The notes under the pieces were generated by a model. The model was not told the DNA's origin and made no database searches. It worked only from the letters and a program-made list of their open reading frames with translations. The position numbers were made by a program, and so were the translations under genes. From Allopontixanthobacter confluentis (lineage in GTDB: Bacteria > Pseudomonadota > Alphaproteobacteria > Sphingomonadales > Sphingomonadaceae), in assembly GCF_009827615.1 (NCBI RefSeq), contig NZ_WTYU01000002.1, positions 541,020-605,019 on the forward strand: DNA of 64,000 bases. Direction: 5' to 3'. This document shows positions 26,180 through 34,880 of this stretch, one piece after another. Numbering within the stretch: position 1 is the stretch's first letter; every line of letters starts with the position of its first letter.

Positions 26180-26206
26180 GTCCGCTCTCGACCCTTAATC
26201 GCGGAC
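26180..26206. repeat. Intergenic inverted-repeat element downstream of tRNA-Arg
   Basis: GTCCGC at 26180-26185 and GCGGAC at 26201-26206 flank TCTCGACCCTTAATC. Short elements of this form, with GTCCGCT..GACCC..GCGGACATTG, are as I recall common between genes in sphingomonads. The rest of 26057-26247 shows no gene. Confidence 0.45.
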
Positions 26207-26247
26207 ATTGCCCCCTTTCGAGGGGCGGACCCGAAAACAGTCTTTAC

Positions 26248-26676
26248 TCAGCGCTTCGCGCGAATCAGCCCGATCACGAATATCGACCAACCAATCGTCA
26301 TCAAGACGCTGCCTCCGAGCACCGCAATTGAAACCAAGGCCTCCGTCACCTGTGCGGCACTATATCCAGCGCCAGCAATGGGCAGGTTGTTACTCGCGCC
26401 AGTCGCTGCTGATGCAGTCAAGCCAGCCCAAAGGCCAAACATGCCTATGACAATTGTCCATCGCGCTAAGCTGGAATAGGTCGAACGAAGATCGGCGGAT
26501 GCCCAAAGGGCCCCGACAATCATCATTGCCATGCCACTTTGAACAGCAGTTTGGTGGGCCGAGAGAGCCATACGCGGGTTTAGAAAGCTCTGAACGACCG
26601 CTCCTTGCAACAAGCCAATCAAAAAGAGTAGCGCGCCTGCGACGACTAAAGTCCGCTGATGTGTTGAAAGGTTCAT
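26248..26676 (-). CDS. Membrane protein related to hydroxylaminobenzene mutase (HAB)
   Basis: A 142-residue protein with four hydrophobic segments. It matches the HabA/HabB pattern: LVVAGALLFLIGLLQGAVV, then NPRMALSAHQTAVQSGMAMMIVGALWA, then NNLPIAGAGYSAAQVTEALVSIAVLGG. HAB mutases rearrange hydroxylaminobenzene to aminophenol in nitroaromatic degradation, but many homologues have no tested activity. No nitroreductase is nearby. ATG 26676 is chosen from the conserved start. Its composition seems lower in GC than the neighbours, hinting at acquisition. Confidence 0.72.
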   Translation of the reverse strand: MNLSTHQRTLVVAGALLFLIGLLQGAVVQSFLNPRMALSAHQTAVQSGMAMMIVGALWASADLRSTYSSLARWTIVIGMFGLWAGLTASAATGASNNLPIAGAGYSAAQVTEALVSIAVLGGSVLMTIGWSIFVIGLIRAKR

Positions 26677-26708
26677 TGTTGCATCAGTCTTCTTCCTTCG
26701 ATCAGCGT

Positions 26709-27473
26709 TTACATTGCCATCCAGCCCAGCGCCTTTGCGCCCATCCACAGCCCCATGCCGATCATGATGAGGTTCTCTGTCAGGGACACAAAGCCGAGCG
26801 GAACATTGGAGCTTCCGCCGACACAGGCGCATTTCAGCTCTCGCTTGTCGATATAGACCGCCTTGAACACGCTGACTGCGCCGATGGTGCCGATAAACAG
26901 CGATAGTGGAACGGATATGGCCGGCAAGGCGTGTGCGGCCATCAGCACACCTGCCAAGCCTTCGGCGAAGGGGTAAACGAAGCCGTATGGCACCCAGCGC
27001 GCCGCCAGCAGATCATAATTGAGAAACATCGTCGAGAAACTGCGAACATCCTGCAGCTTCTGCAATGCCAGCAAGACCATGGAGAAACTCACGAACCATT
27101 CCAGCGCCTGCACGGTGAATATGGTCTCGAACACATACCAGCTGATGGCCAGGCCCAGCAGCAGGGCGATCCCGAAAATCGCGATGACCGGCTGGTAGCT
27201 AGTATCACCATCTTTCTGCACGGATTTGCCGAAATATTCGCGCAGATCATCATATCCGCCAATCCGCTGCCCATTAATGAACGTCTGCGGCGTGGTTTTG
27301 ACATCGTGCTTTTGCTTGAAAGCCTCAGTCTCCTCGCGCGTGGCCAGATGGCGGTCATCAACCGAAAAGCCCTGCCGTTCCAGCAGATCCAGCATCTTCA
27401 GGCCATAGGGGCACACATGGCCGGGCATGACCATTCGGTACACTGTCGCTGTCTTGCTGTTGGCCATTGTCAT
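26709..27473 (-). CDS. Glutaredoxin - MauE/DoxX-like membrane fusion protein
   Basis: A 254-residue fusion. Residues 1-85 form a glutaredoxin domain with CPYG (21-24; the usual second Cys is Gly), cis-Pro in TTPQTF, and GGYDDL. Residues 95-254 hold four membrane segments of the MauE (methylamine utilisation) type, ending in CACVGGSSNVPLGFVSLTENLIMIG. The layout suggests electron or thiol transfer across the inner membrane. It starts 6 bases after csoR on the same strand, so it is probably part of the copper-responsive transcript. Confidence 0.88.
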   Translation of the reverse strand: MTMANSKTATVYRMVMPGHVCPYGLKMLDLLERQGFSVDDRHLATREETEAFKQKHDVKTTPQTFINGQRIGGYDDLREYFGKSVQKDGDTSYQPVIAIFGIALLLGLAISWYVFETIFTVQALEWFVSFSMVLLALQKLQDVRSFSTMFLNYDLLAARWVPYGFVYPFAEGLAGVLMAAHALPAISVPLSLFIGTIGAVSVFKAVYIDKRELKCACVGGSSNVPLGFVSLTENLIMIGMGLWMGAKALGWMAM

Positions 27474-27479
27474 GTTTTC

Positions 27480-27782
27480 CTACCGCTTCGCTTTTTCAAA
27501 CAGGTCGATCAATTCGTTGAACTTGGTTTTCTGCTCCTCGGCATCGCCGCTGCTGATTGCCTCGGCCACGCAGCATTGCGCATGGCGCTTCAGAATTTCG
27601 CTTTCCGCACGGCCCAGCGCCGCTTTGACAGCCTGGATCTGATCGAGGATTTCGATGCAGTAGCGATCATCCTCCACCATCTGCGCTACACCGCGCACCT
27701 GCCCTTCGATGCGGCGCAGACGGTTGGTGATTTTCCGATCCTGCGTTGCTGGCAATTCGAATTCCAATCCTGAAAAAAACAC
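27480..27782 (-). CDS. csoR: CsoR-family copper-sensing repressor
   Basis: A 100-residue all-helical repressor of the CsoR/RcnR family. Cu(I) ligands of the CsoR type are at Cys42 (RYCIEIL), His67 and Cys71 (LKRHAQCCV), with the same 25 and 4 spacings as the characterised proteins. The core RLRRIEGQVRGVAQMVEDDRYC is intact. Copper binding should release DNA and derepress the divergent copA-copB genes and this csoR-glutaredoxin transcript. The start is GTG 27782; no better ATG exists before the conserved core. Confidence 0.93.
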   Translation of the reverse strand: MFFSGLEFELPATQDRKITNRLRRIEGQVRGVAQMVEDDRYCIEILDQIQAVKAALGRAESEILKRHAQCCVAEAISSGDAEEQKTKFNELIDLFEKAKR

Positions 27783-27798
27783 AGCTTCAATTTCTTGT

Positions 27799-27822
27799 AA
27801 TACCTATGGGGGGTATATAGGT
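27799..27822. promoter_or_regulatory. Probable CsoR operator between csoR and copA
   Basis: AATACCTATGGGGGGTATATAGG holds TACC and GGTA arms around a G tract, the usual CsoR-family operator form. It lies in the 66-base gap between the divergent starts of csoR (27782) and copA (27849), where it can repress both. TTGTAA at 27796-27801 and TATATA around 27814 could be parts of the copA promoter. Confidence 0.75.
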
Positions 27823-27848
27823 ACAAGGTCTGAGGAGCCGCAAGACAT

Positions 27849-29648
27849 ATGCCCGGATTAAAATTATCCCGCCGTCAGATGATTGGCACTGGCCTGGTGG
27901 GCGCAAGCGCACTCGCGGCCCCGGCGTGGGCGCGCGGCGGCGACATCCGGCATGCGGGCATGCTTCGTCAGGGTTTTGACGAGGTGTCGGGGCGGGAGAT
28001 AAACCTCACCATCGCCGCGGGGCAGCGCATGATCCAGGGGCGCCGCGGCCATGGCGTTGCTGTCAATGGCAGCGTGCCCGGGCCGCTCATTCGTCTGAAG
28101 GAAGGCGAGCCGGTCAAACTGAATGTGACCAACATGCTGGACGAGGACAGTTCAATTCACTGGCACGGCCTGCTGGTGCCGTTTCAGTTTGACGGTGTGC
28201 CCGGGGTCAGCTTTCCCGGCATCAAGCCGGGCGAAACCTTTGTTTACGATTTGCCGCCGATCCGGCAGGCGGGCACATATTGGTGGCATTCGCATTCGGG
28301 AATGCAGGAGCAGTCCGGCCATTACGGGCCGCTCATCATCGACCCTGCCGGGCCTGATCCGATTGAGGCGGACCGGGAATATGTGCTGTTGCTGAGCGAG
28401 TTTACGCCGCTCCATCCGCACACGATCATGACGAAACTGAAGCACGGCGAAGGCTACTTCAATTACCAGCAGGCGACCGCCACTGATGATTATCCGATGG
28501 ATGGCAATGAGCGGCGCATGTGGGCGAAAATGCGGATGATGGCGACCGACATTCTCGACGTGACGGGATCGACCTACACCTATCTTGCCAACGGATTTGG
28601 ACCGCAAGAAGCGCCGGAGTTTCTGTTTGCCAAGGGCGAGCGCATCCGGCTGAGAATTATCAACGGCAGCGCAATGAGCTTTTTCAACCTGCGCATTCCC
28701 GGTGCGACAATGCATGTGGTGGCCGCCGATGGATTGCCCGTGCGGCCTGTTGCCGTGCATGAATTTCAGATCGGTACGGCAGAAATTTACGATATTATTG
28801 TGGAGCCAGTGGGCGAGGCAATGACGATTGTGGCGGAAGCCATGGACCGTTCCGGCATGGCAATTGCCACGCTTGCCAGCCGTCCGGGTGCGCGCGCGCC
28901 AGTTCCCGCCTTGCGCGACCCGCCCCTGCTGACGATGGCAGATATGGGCATGAGCGGGATGGACCATGGTAATATGGGCCAGGCCGAGATGGACCATGGC
29001 AAGATGGACCATGGCAAGATGGATCATGCCACGATGGATCATGGCACGATGGATGCTGGTATGGGTACCACTATGGGGGCCGGCATGAATATGCGCGATA
29101 CGTCGCTACTTCCGCCTGACGTGAAAATCGGCCCCGGCATCGATATGGTCGCAATGAACCCGATCGACCGGATGGGCGATCCGGGGATCGGGCTGGACGA
29201 TGTCGGCCACCGCGTGCTGACATACAAGGATCTGGTGGCGCTGGCGGCCAATGACGATGCGCGTCCCCCGTCACGCGAGATGGAAATCCACCTGACCGGC
29301 AACATGGAACGGTATATGTGGTCGTTTGACGGGAAGAAATTCACAGCCGTCAGCGAAGATCCCATTCGCTTCGCTTATAATGAACGGGTCCGGGTGAAGT
29401 TGGTCAACGATACCATGATGGCGCACCCGATCCACCTGCACGGCCTTTTTTTCGAGCTGGTAAACGGGGCCCCTGTCGGCTTCCAGCCACGCAAGAATGT
29501 GCTCATCGTGCAGCCGGGCGGCAGCGCGACATTCGATCTCACTGCGAATGAGGAAGGCGATTGGGCATTCCACTGCCATTTGCTCTACCATATGCATTCC
29601 GGCATGTTCCAGATCGTCACCGTGGCTCCGCAGGGAGGTGCGGCGTGA
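27849..29648 (+). CDS. copA: Periplasmic multicopper oxidase CopA
   Basis: A 599-residue copper resistance oxidase. The N-terminus is a Tat signal (SRRQMIGTGLVGASALAAPAWA). Copper sites are seen in three cupredoxin domains: HWHG, HSHSGMQEQSG, and the C-terminal HPIHLHG plus HCHLLYHMHSGM. A Met/His-rich insert of MDHGKM-type repeats (about residues 365-415) is typical of CopA/PcoA and may bind extra copper. It probably oxidises Cu(I) in the periplasm. A GAGGAG site lies upstream of ATG 27849. The stop overlaps copB (TGATG). Confidence 0.97.
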   Translation: MPGLKLSRRQMIGTGLVGASALAAPAWARGGDIRHAGMLRQGFDEVSGREINLTIAAGQRMIQGRRGHGVAVNGSVPGPLIRLKEGEPVKLNVTNMLDEDSSIHWHGLLVPFQFDGVPGVSFPGIKPGETFVYDLPPIRQAGTYWWHSHSGMQEQSGHYGPLIIDPAGPDPIEADREYVLLLSEFTPLHPHTIMTKLKHGEGYFNYQQATATDDYPMDGNERRMWAKMRMMATDILDVTGSTYTYLANGFGPQEAPEFLFAKGERIRLRIINGSAMSFFNLRIPGATMHVVAADGLPVRPVAVHEFQIGTAEIYDIIVEPVGEAMTIVAEAMDRSGMAIATLASRPGARAPVPALRDPPLLTMADMGMSGMDHGNMGQAEMDHGKMDHGKMDHATMDHGTMDAGMGTTMGAGMNMRDTSLLPPDVKIGPGIDMVAMNPIDRMGDPGIGLDDVGHRVLTYKDLVALAANDDARPPSREMEIHLTGNMERYMWSFDGKKFTAVSEDPIRFAYNERVRVKLVNDTMMAHPIHLHGLFFELVNGAPVGFQPRKNVLIVQPGGSATFDLTANEEGDWAFHCHLLYHMHSGMFQIVTVAPQGGAA

Positions 29649-30838
29649 TGAAAATGTGGCGAGTCGGCGCTGGCATCTGCGCAATTTCCATCTTCGCGCC
29701 CGCGCCCGCCGTCGCGCAGGCTCACGATCATCAGGCGATGATGCAGGCACAGGCACAGGCAAAGTCTGAGGCTGAGGCCGAGGCCGAGGCCGAGAAGGTG
29801 CGCGCTTGTGAGGAGGAAGCCGAGCGCCATCGTGCGATGGGGCATATACCTGAAAAGGACCAGTGCCAGCCTGCCACCAAGCCTGTTGACCATGCTGGGA
29901 TGGACCATTCGACTATGGATCATTCGGCAATGAACCAATCTGCCATGGACCATTCGGCAATGGGGCACGGTGCGATGGACCATGGTGCGATGGACCATGG
30001 TTCGATGGGCCACGGTTCGATGGGCCACGGTTCGATGGGCCACGGTTCGATGGGCCACGGTTCGATGGGCCACGGTTCGATGGGGATGCCAGCAATCAAA
30101 GCCGCGCCCCCTGCCGCTGCCGGGTCCGGCCCCGCCCGTGCCGCTGATGCCATCTGGGGCGCTGCAGCAATGCAGGCCAGCAGGGACGCACTGGCGCAGG
30201 AAAACGGGGGGATGCAAACCTTCTGGTTCCAGGCCGACCGCGCAGAATATCGGATGGGTGACGGGCGCGATGGGTATCTGTGGGATGTCCAGGCATATTA
30301 CGGCGGTGATCTGGACAAGATCTGGTTCAAATCCGAAGGCGAGGGCAGTTTCGGCGAAGCGATCGAAGAGGCCGAATTTCAGGCGCTATACAGTCACGCC
30401 ATCGGACCATATTTCGATCTGCAAGTGGGCGTCCGCCAGGATGTTGCGCCGCAAAACCGCACATACGCCGTGATCGGGGCTCAGGGCCTTGCGCCCTATC
30501 TGTTCGAGATTGACGCTGCTGCATTCCTGTCCGACCGGGGTGACATTACAGCCAGGGTCGAGGCTGAACTTGACCAGAAAATCACCCAGCGCCTGATCCT
30601 CCAGCCACGTCTGGAGATAAATCTGGCTGCGCAGGATGTGGCGGAACTTGGCATTGGTACAGGCCTTGATAGCGTGGAAGCGGGTGTGCGCCTGCGCTAT
30701 GAATTTGCCCGCGAATTTGCGCCCTATATCGGTATCGCGCATGAACGGAAATTCGGCGGTAGTGCTGATTTTGCCCGGCTGGCAGGCGAAGATCGCAGCG
30801 CCACGAATTTCGTGCTTGGGGTCCGCTTCTGGTTTTGA
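29648..30838 (+). CDS. copB: Outer-membrane copper resistance protein CopB
   Basis: A 396-residue outer-membrane protein. A signal peptide (ICAISIFAPAPAVAQA) is followed by an acidic/Ala-rich helical stretch, then about 60 residues of MDHS/MGHGS repeats likely to bind copper. The C-terminal beta-barrel (ADAIWGAAAMQASRDALAQENGG to GVRFWF) matches the CopB/PcoB family and ends in Phe as barrel proteins do. ATG 29648 overlaps the copA stop. It is probably co-transcribed with copA under CsoR control. Confidence 0.95.
   Translation: MKMWRVGAGICAISIFAPAPAVAQAHDHQAMMQAQAQAKSEAEAEAEAEKVRACEEEAERHRAMGHIPEKDQCQPATKPVDHAGMDHSTMDHSAMNQSAMDHSAMGHGAMDHGAMDHGSMGHGSMGHGSMGHGSMGHGSMGHGSMGMPAIKAAPPAAAGSGPARAADAIWGAAAMQASRDALAQENGGMQTFWFQADRAEYRMGDGRDGYLWDVQAYYGGDLDKIWFKSEGEGSFGEAIEEAEFQALYSHAIGPYFDLQVGVRQDVAPQNRTYAVIGAQGLAPYLFEIDAAAFLSDRGDITARVEAELDQKITQRLILQPRLEINLAAQDVAELGIGTGLDSVEAGVRLRYEFAREFAPYIGIAHERKFGGSADFARLAGEDRSATNFVLGVRFWF
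30001..30075 (+). repeat. Tandem 15-bp repeats in copB
   Basis: Five exact copies of TTCGATGGGCCACGG (encoding the MGHGS unit) run from 30001 to 30075, followed by a partial copy. Degenerate 15-bp copies extend upstream to about 29890. All units are in frame, so copy-number changes alter only the length of the copper-binding stretch. Confidence 0.95.
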
Positions 30839-30845
30839 CGCAATG

Positions 30846-30884
30846 CCTGACTGGCTGCAACCATACGCGCTTCTGCCAGTCAGG
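30846..30884. terminator. Inverted repeat between copB and the acyl-CoA synthetase gene
   Basis: CCTGACTGGC at 30846-30855 is a perfect inverted repeat of GCCAGTCAGG at 30875-30884, with a 19-base loop. It lies between convergent genes. It lacks a T tract, so terminator function is tentative. Confidence 0.5.
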
Positions 30885-30907
30885 GATGCGGCCTGCCCGC
30901 CGCAGCG

Positions 30908-32473
30908 TCAGTTCACCTGCCGGTCCAGCCCTTCCCAATATGGTGCGCGCAATTCGCGGCGCAGGATCTTGCCGGATGGATTGCGCGGCAGGGCGCTGAT
31001 GAAATCGACTGTTTTGGGGCATTTGAAGCCCGCGATCTGCTGCCTTGCATAGGCAATGATCGACGCTTCGTCAGGCTGGCAGCCGTCCTTGCACACCACC
31101 ACCGCTTTTACCGCTTCGCCCCATTTGGGGTCTGGCACGCCGATTACCGCAATGTCGGCGATGTCGGGGTGGCCATACAGCGCGCTTTCCACTTCGGCAG
31201 GATAGACGTTTTCGCCGCCGCTGATGATCATGTCCTTGATCCGGTCCTGGATGTAGAGATAGCCTTCTTCGTCCACGATGCCGGCATCGCCAGTGCGGAA
31301 CCAGCCATCGCCAATCAGCGCCTTGGCGGTTTCTTCAGGCCGGTTCCAATATTCGATCATCACACATTCCGACCGGATGGCGACTTCGCCGATAATGCCG
31401 GGGGGAAGAGGGTTGAGATTTTCATCCAGAATGCGCAATTCAACGCCGGGCAAGGGCTTTCCGGCGGACCGCATCACATGTTCGCGGCCGGGCAAGTGGT
31501 CTTCCGGCGACAGGGAAATGACTGTGCCATAAGTTTCGGTCAGCCCGTAAAGCTGGGCAAAATCGCACCGCAACCGGTCCACGCCTTCCTTCAGCAGGTC
31601 GAGCGGGATGGGGCTGGCACCGTAGGTCAGCCCTTTGACTGACGAAAAATCCGCATTTTCCGCATCGGGATGGGCCAGCATGATGCCCAGCGCAGCAGGC
31701 ACCAGAAACAGCCATTTGACCGCATATTTCTGCACATCGCTGATCAGCAGGGCAGGATCGAATTCGGCGTGAATGATGATTTCCTGCCCGCCCAATGCGC
31801 CGCTGATGGCCGTGCCGACCCCGGCAATATGGCCGTATGGCATGGCGAAAATCATCGTGTCGCCCGGCGCTGCACAATACCAGTAGATGTTTTCAGCTTC
31901 CAGGCGCGGGCGCAGGCAGGTGCCGTTGCGGTTGCTCAGGACCACGCCCTTGGGCTTGCCCGTGGTGCCGGATGTGTAAAGCTGCAAAAACGCTTCGTCT
32001 GCCACCGGTTGGCTGGCGACTGGCGCATCGCTCTGCCGGTCACGCCAGGCAGCAAATTCATTTTCCATATGCACCGTGTCACCGTCCCACGGGACATTCC
32101 GGAAGGCATCTTCCACGAACAGGATTTTCGCGCCACAATCCTTGAGGATGAAATCCACCTCGGCAGGGGCAAGGCGCCAAATGATCGGCACGAACACCAC
32201 GCCTGCACGCGATGCGCCAACGCATAATTCGACGCAAATATCGCTGTTCTTGCCCAGATAGGCAATGCGGTCACCTTTCTTCAGGCCCATGGCGGCAAGG
32301 CCATTGGCAATCTGGGTGGCATGCCGGTCATATTCGGCAAATGTGGTCGTCCGCTCACCGAAACGCAGGGCGATTTGCTGCGGGTTTTCTGCCGCACTGC
32401 GCGCCAACCCTTCGCTGAAGGTGTAGCAATGCTGATCGCTGGTGGGCCGATTTCTCGTGGGCGTATCGTTCAT
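30908..32473 (-). CDS. Acyl-CoA synthetase (AMP-binding, class I adenylate-forming)
   Basis: A 521-residue cytosolic ligase that activates a carboxylic acid, probably a fatty or aromatic acid, as its CoA ester. Motifs in order are LYTSGTTGKPKGVVLSN (P-loop), YGLTETYG, GWFRTGDAGIVDEEGYLYIQDRIKDMIISGGENVYPAEVE, and the C-terminal catalytic Lys in PSGKILRRELR. ATG 32473 (with ATG 32476 just before) is used because GGAG lies 5 bases upstream. The substrate cannot be told from sequence. Confidence 0.93.
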   Translation of the reverse strand: MNDTPTRNRPTSDQHCYTFSEGLARSAAENPQQIALRFGERTTTFAEYDRHATQIANGLAAMGLKKGDRIAYLGKNSDICVELCVGASRAGVVFVPIIWRLAPAEVDFILKDCGAKILFVEDAFRNVPWDGDTVHMENEFAAWRDRQSDAPVASQPVADEAFLQLYTSGTTGKPKGVVLSNRNGTCLRPRLEAENIYWYCAAPGDTMIFAMPYGHIAGVGTAISGALGGQEIIIHAEFDPALLISDVQKYAVKWLFLVPAALGIMLAHPDAENADFSSVKGLTYGASPIPLDLLKEGVDRLRCDFAQLYGLTETYGTVISLSPEDHLPGREHVMRSAGKPLPGVELRILDENLNPLPPGIIGEVAIRSECVMIEYWNRPEETAKALIGDGWFRTGDAGIVDEEGYLYIQDRIKDMIISGGENVYPAEVESALYGHPDIADIAVIGVPDPKWGEAVKAVVVCKDGCQPDEASIIAYARQQIAGFKCPKTVDFISALPRNPSGKILRRELRAPYWEGLDRQVN

Positions 32474-32540
32474 CATCTCTCCGCTTGTATCCGGGTGCCT
32501 TTTGACACTTGCCGTTCCTGTCATGTTGCAACGTGCCGCG

Positions 32541-33764
32541 TCAGGTGAACCCCTGTTCGAGGAACTGGATGGCGCAGCCTGCCAGAATGGCCGTGCCGCG
32601 CGGCAGGGCAGCTTCATCCACCATCATGCGCGATGAATGGATGCCGCAGCACGTGGTCCAGTCCGCGCCGCTGGGCGCAACGCCCAGAAAGAACATTGCG
32701 CCGGGCACTTTTTCCAGCACATAGGCGAAATCTTCCGCGCCCATGATCGGCGCGGGCAGGTCTTTCCAGCCCTCTGGCCCCAGCAATTGCTGCGTCACCG
32801 TGCGGCCCAGCGCCACCGCGCGTTCATCGCAGATGGTGACCGGGAAACCGGGCGTGACAAGGACCGTGGCGGCCACCCCATGCGCAGCCGCAATGTTCCG
32901 GGCCACTTCATCCAGCAGACTATGCACGCGGGCCCGGTGCGCGGGCGACAATGTGCGCATGGTGCCGCGCAGGGTGGCATGGTCGGCAATGATATTATGC
33001 GCCGTTCCCGCATCCATCCGGGTGACAGTGACCACCACCGCATCCGCCGCGTTGAACCGGCGGGTAACCATGGCCTGCAATGCGGTCACAATGGCACAGG
33101 CGGCGGGCACCGGATCACGCGTATCATGCGGCATGGAGGCATGGCCGCCTTCGCCGGTAACGGTAATTTCGAACTGGTCGGCAGCGGCCATCAGCGGGCC
33201 GGCTTTGCCAGCGATAATTCCGTGCGGCGCATTGGGCATGATGTGCAGCGCAAAGGCGGCGTCAGGCAGCGGATCATCCGGCGTGCCGCCCAGCAGGCCA
33301 TCATCCAGCATGAAACGGGCGCCGTGGTATCCTTCTTCGCCAGGCTGAAACATGAACATGACTTCGCCAGCAATGTCGGCCTGCCGCGCGCACAGCATTT
33401 GGGCAGCGCCTGCCAGCATGGCGGTGTGCGTATCATGGCCGCAGGCGTGCATCGCCCCTTGGGTGGTGGAAGCAAATTCAAGGCCGGTATTTTCCGGCAT
33501 GGGCAATGCGTCCATATCGCCGCGCAACACTACGCGCCTGCCCGGTGCGGCGCTGTGTTTCGTGCCTTTCAATATGGCCACTTCGCCCGTGGTGGACGGG
33601 CCGCTGCGCCATTCCAGCGGCAGATTGGCCAAGGCCGCGCGCACCTTGTCACGGGTTTTGGGGGTATGCAGCCCCAGTTCCGGTTCGGCATGAATGGCGC
33701 GGCGCAGGCTGATGATCCGGTCAGCCAGCGCATTGGCGGATGAAAGCAGGTCCGTCTGGTGCAT
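32541..33764 (-). CDS. M20-family amidohydrolase (hippurate hydrolase-like)
   Basis: A 407-residue metal-dependent amidohydrolase of the M20/IAA-amino-acid hydrolase group. Metal ligands are seen in MHACGHDTHTAMLAGA and MFQPGEEGYHGARFMLDDG. The typical HxMPNAPHG segment and the C-terminal GAEDFAYVLEKVPGAMFFLGV are present. It probably removes an N-acyl group from an amino acid. It lies 67 bases upstream of the acyl-CoA synthetase on the same strand, so the released acid might be activated by that enzyme; this is inference. Confidence 0.93.
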   Translation of the reverse strand: MHQTDLLSSANALADRIISLRRAIHAEPELGLHTPKTRDKVRAALANLPLEWRSGPSTTGEVAILKGTKHSAAPGRRVVLRGDMDALPMPENTGLEFASTTQGAMHACGHDTHTAMLAGAAQMLCARQADIAGEVMFMFQPGEEGYHGARFMLDDGLLGGTPDDPLPDAAFALHIMPNAPHGIIAGKAGPLMAAADQFEITVTGEGGHASMPHDTRDPVPAACAIVTALQAMVTRRFNAADAVVVTVTRMDAGTAHNIIADHATLRGTMRTLSPAHRARVHSLLDEVARNIAAAHGVAATVLVTPGFPVTICDERAVALGRTVTQQLLGPEGWKDLPAPIMGAEDFAYVLEKVPGAMFFLGVAPSGADWTTCCGIHSSRMMVDEAALPRGTAILAGCAIQFLEQGFT

Positions 33765-33857
33765 GGGCCGATGCTACATAATTAAACCGGCTGAGTCCCA
33801 GCCAATTTATGCCCCCCTATGGATGAAGAGCGCAATGGCGGCTAAGGCGCTGGTGAA

Positions 33858-34880
33858 ATGACTGGCCAAAACTCCACTCCTACCCCCGCCACCGCCGCAA
33901 AACCGGGCCCGAAACAGCCTTTGGTCGGGGTCATCTATAACCGGCACAGCCATCGCAATCAGGGGCTGGACCATGATTCGACCGACCGGCCCAATATTCT
34001 GGTGGCCCATCCTTCCGGCACGGCGGATCTGGCTGGATTGCTGGCCGGTTTCGCGCAGCGCGGGGTAGAATTGCTGGTCATCAACGGCGGTGATGGCACC
34101 GTGCGTGATGTCTTGACCAGCGGCCTGCCCATCTGGGGGGATGACTGGCCGGCACTGGCGGTGTTGCCCAAGGGCAAGACCAATGCACTGAATGTGGACC
34201 TTGGCGCGCCGGCAGACTGGTCACTGGCCGATGCCATTGCCGCGTTTGAACGGGGCAACAGAGTGCGCCGCCGCGCCCTGAAAATCGCCGGAGCAGAAAC
34301 CAGCCCGCCCAGCGGGGCAGGCAGTACCAAGCCGCCCGCCATGCTGGGGTTCATTCTTGGCGCAGGCGCATTTACCACCGGCATCCGCGTGGGGCAGGAC
34401 GCGCACAGAATGGGGGCATTCAACAGTCTGGCCGTGGGCGCGACCACCGCGTGGGGCGTTGTGCAATCCCTGTTCGGCACGGATCGGAACCGCTGGCGCA
34501 GCGGGGTCGGGATGCAATTGCATATCGGCGCTGAAGGCAACCCGCTGGCCCACAGCGGCATTGGCGATCCGGACAAACGCTGGTTTCTCATCTCATCCAC
34601 GCTGGAAAACCTGCCCGTGGGCATGAAGCCGTTTGGCCCCTATCGCACCGGCCTGAAACTGACGGTGGTAGACCGTCCGCGCAGGCGGCTGCTGGCGATG
34701 ATCCCTGCCATTGTTGCTGGCAAGGTGCCCCAATGGGTGCTGCGTGCCGGGGTGCATTTCGTGCGTACGGACCGGTATGATCTGGCGCTGGCTGACGAAT
34801 TCATTCTGGATGGGGAGGCTTTTCCGGCAGGCCGTTACACCGTGTCCAATGGCCCTGAATTGTGCTTCGTGGTCCCGTGA
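33858..34880 (+). CDS. Diacylglycerol/ceramide kinase-like lipid kinase
   Basis: A 340-residue protein with the DAGK catalytic domain: VGVIYNRHSHRNQG near the N-terminus, the nucleotide motif VINGGDGTVRDVL, then LAVLPKGKTNALNVDLGAP. The C-terminal domain has GFILGAGAFTTGIRVGQDAHRMGAFNSLAVG and ADEFILDGEAFPAGRYTVSNGPELCFV. It phosphorylates a lipid hydroxyl, either diacylglycerol or possibly ceramide. It is translationally coupled (GTGA) to a Tam41-like nucleotidyltransferase. Confidence 0.85.
   Translation: MTGQNSTPTPATAAKPGPKQPLVGVIYNRHSHRNQGLDHDSTDRPNILVAHPSGTADLAGLLAGFAQRGVELLVINGGDGTVRDVLTSGLPIWGDDWPALAVLPKGKTNALNVDLGAPADWSLADAIAAFERGNRVRRRALKIAGAETSPPSGAGSTKPPAMLGFILGAGAFTTGIRVGQDAHRMGAFNSLAVGATTAWGVVQSLFGTDRNRWRSGVGMQLHIGAEGNPLAHSGIGDPDKRWFLISSTLENLPVGMKPFGPYRTGLKLTVVDRPRRRLLAMIPAIVAGKVPQWVLRAGVHFVRTDRYDLALADEFILDGEAFPAGRYTVSNGPELCFVVP

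Noticed and set aside
26057-30838. Possible second genomic island inserted at tRNA-Arg carrying the copper genes
   Set aside because: No integrase and no copy of the tRNA-Arg 3' end was found near 30.8 kb, so the boundary evidence is missing.
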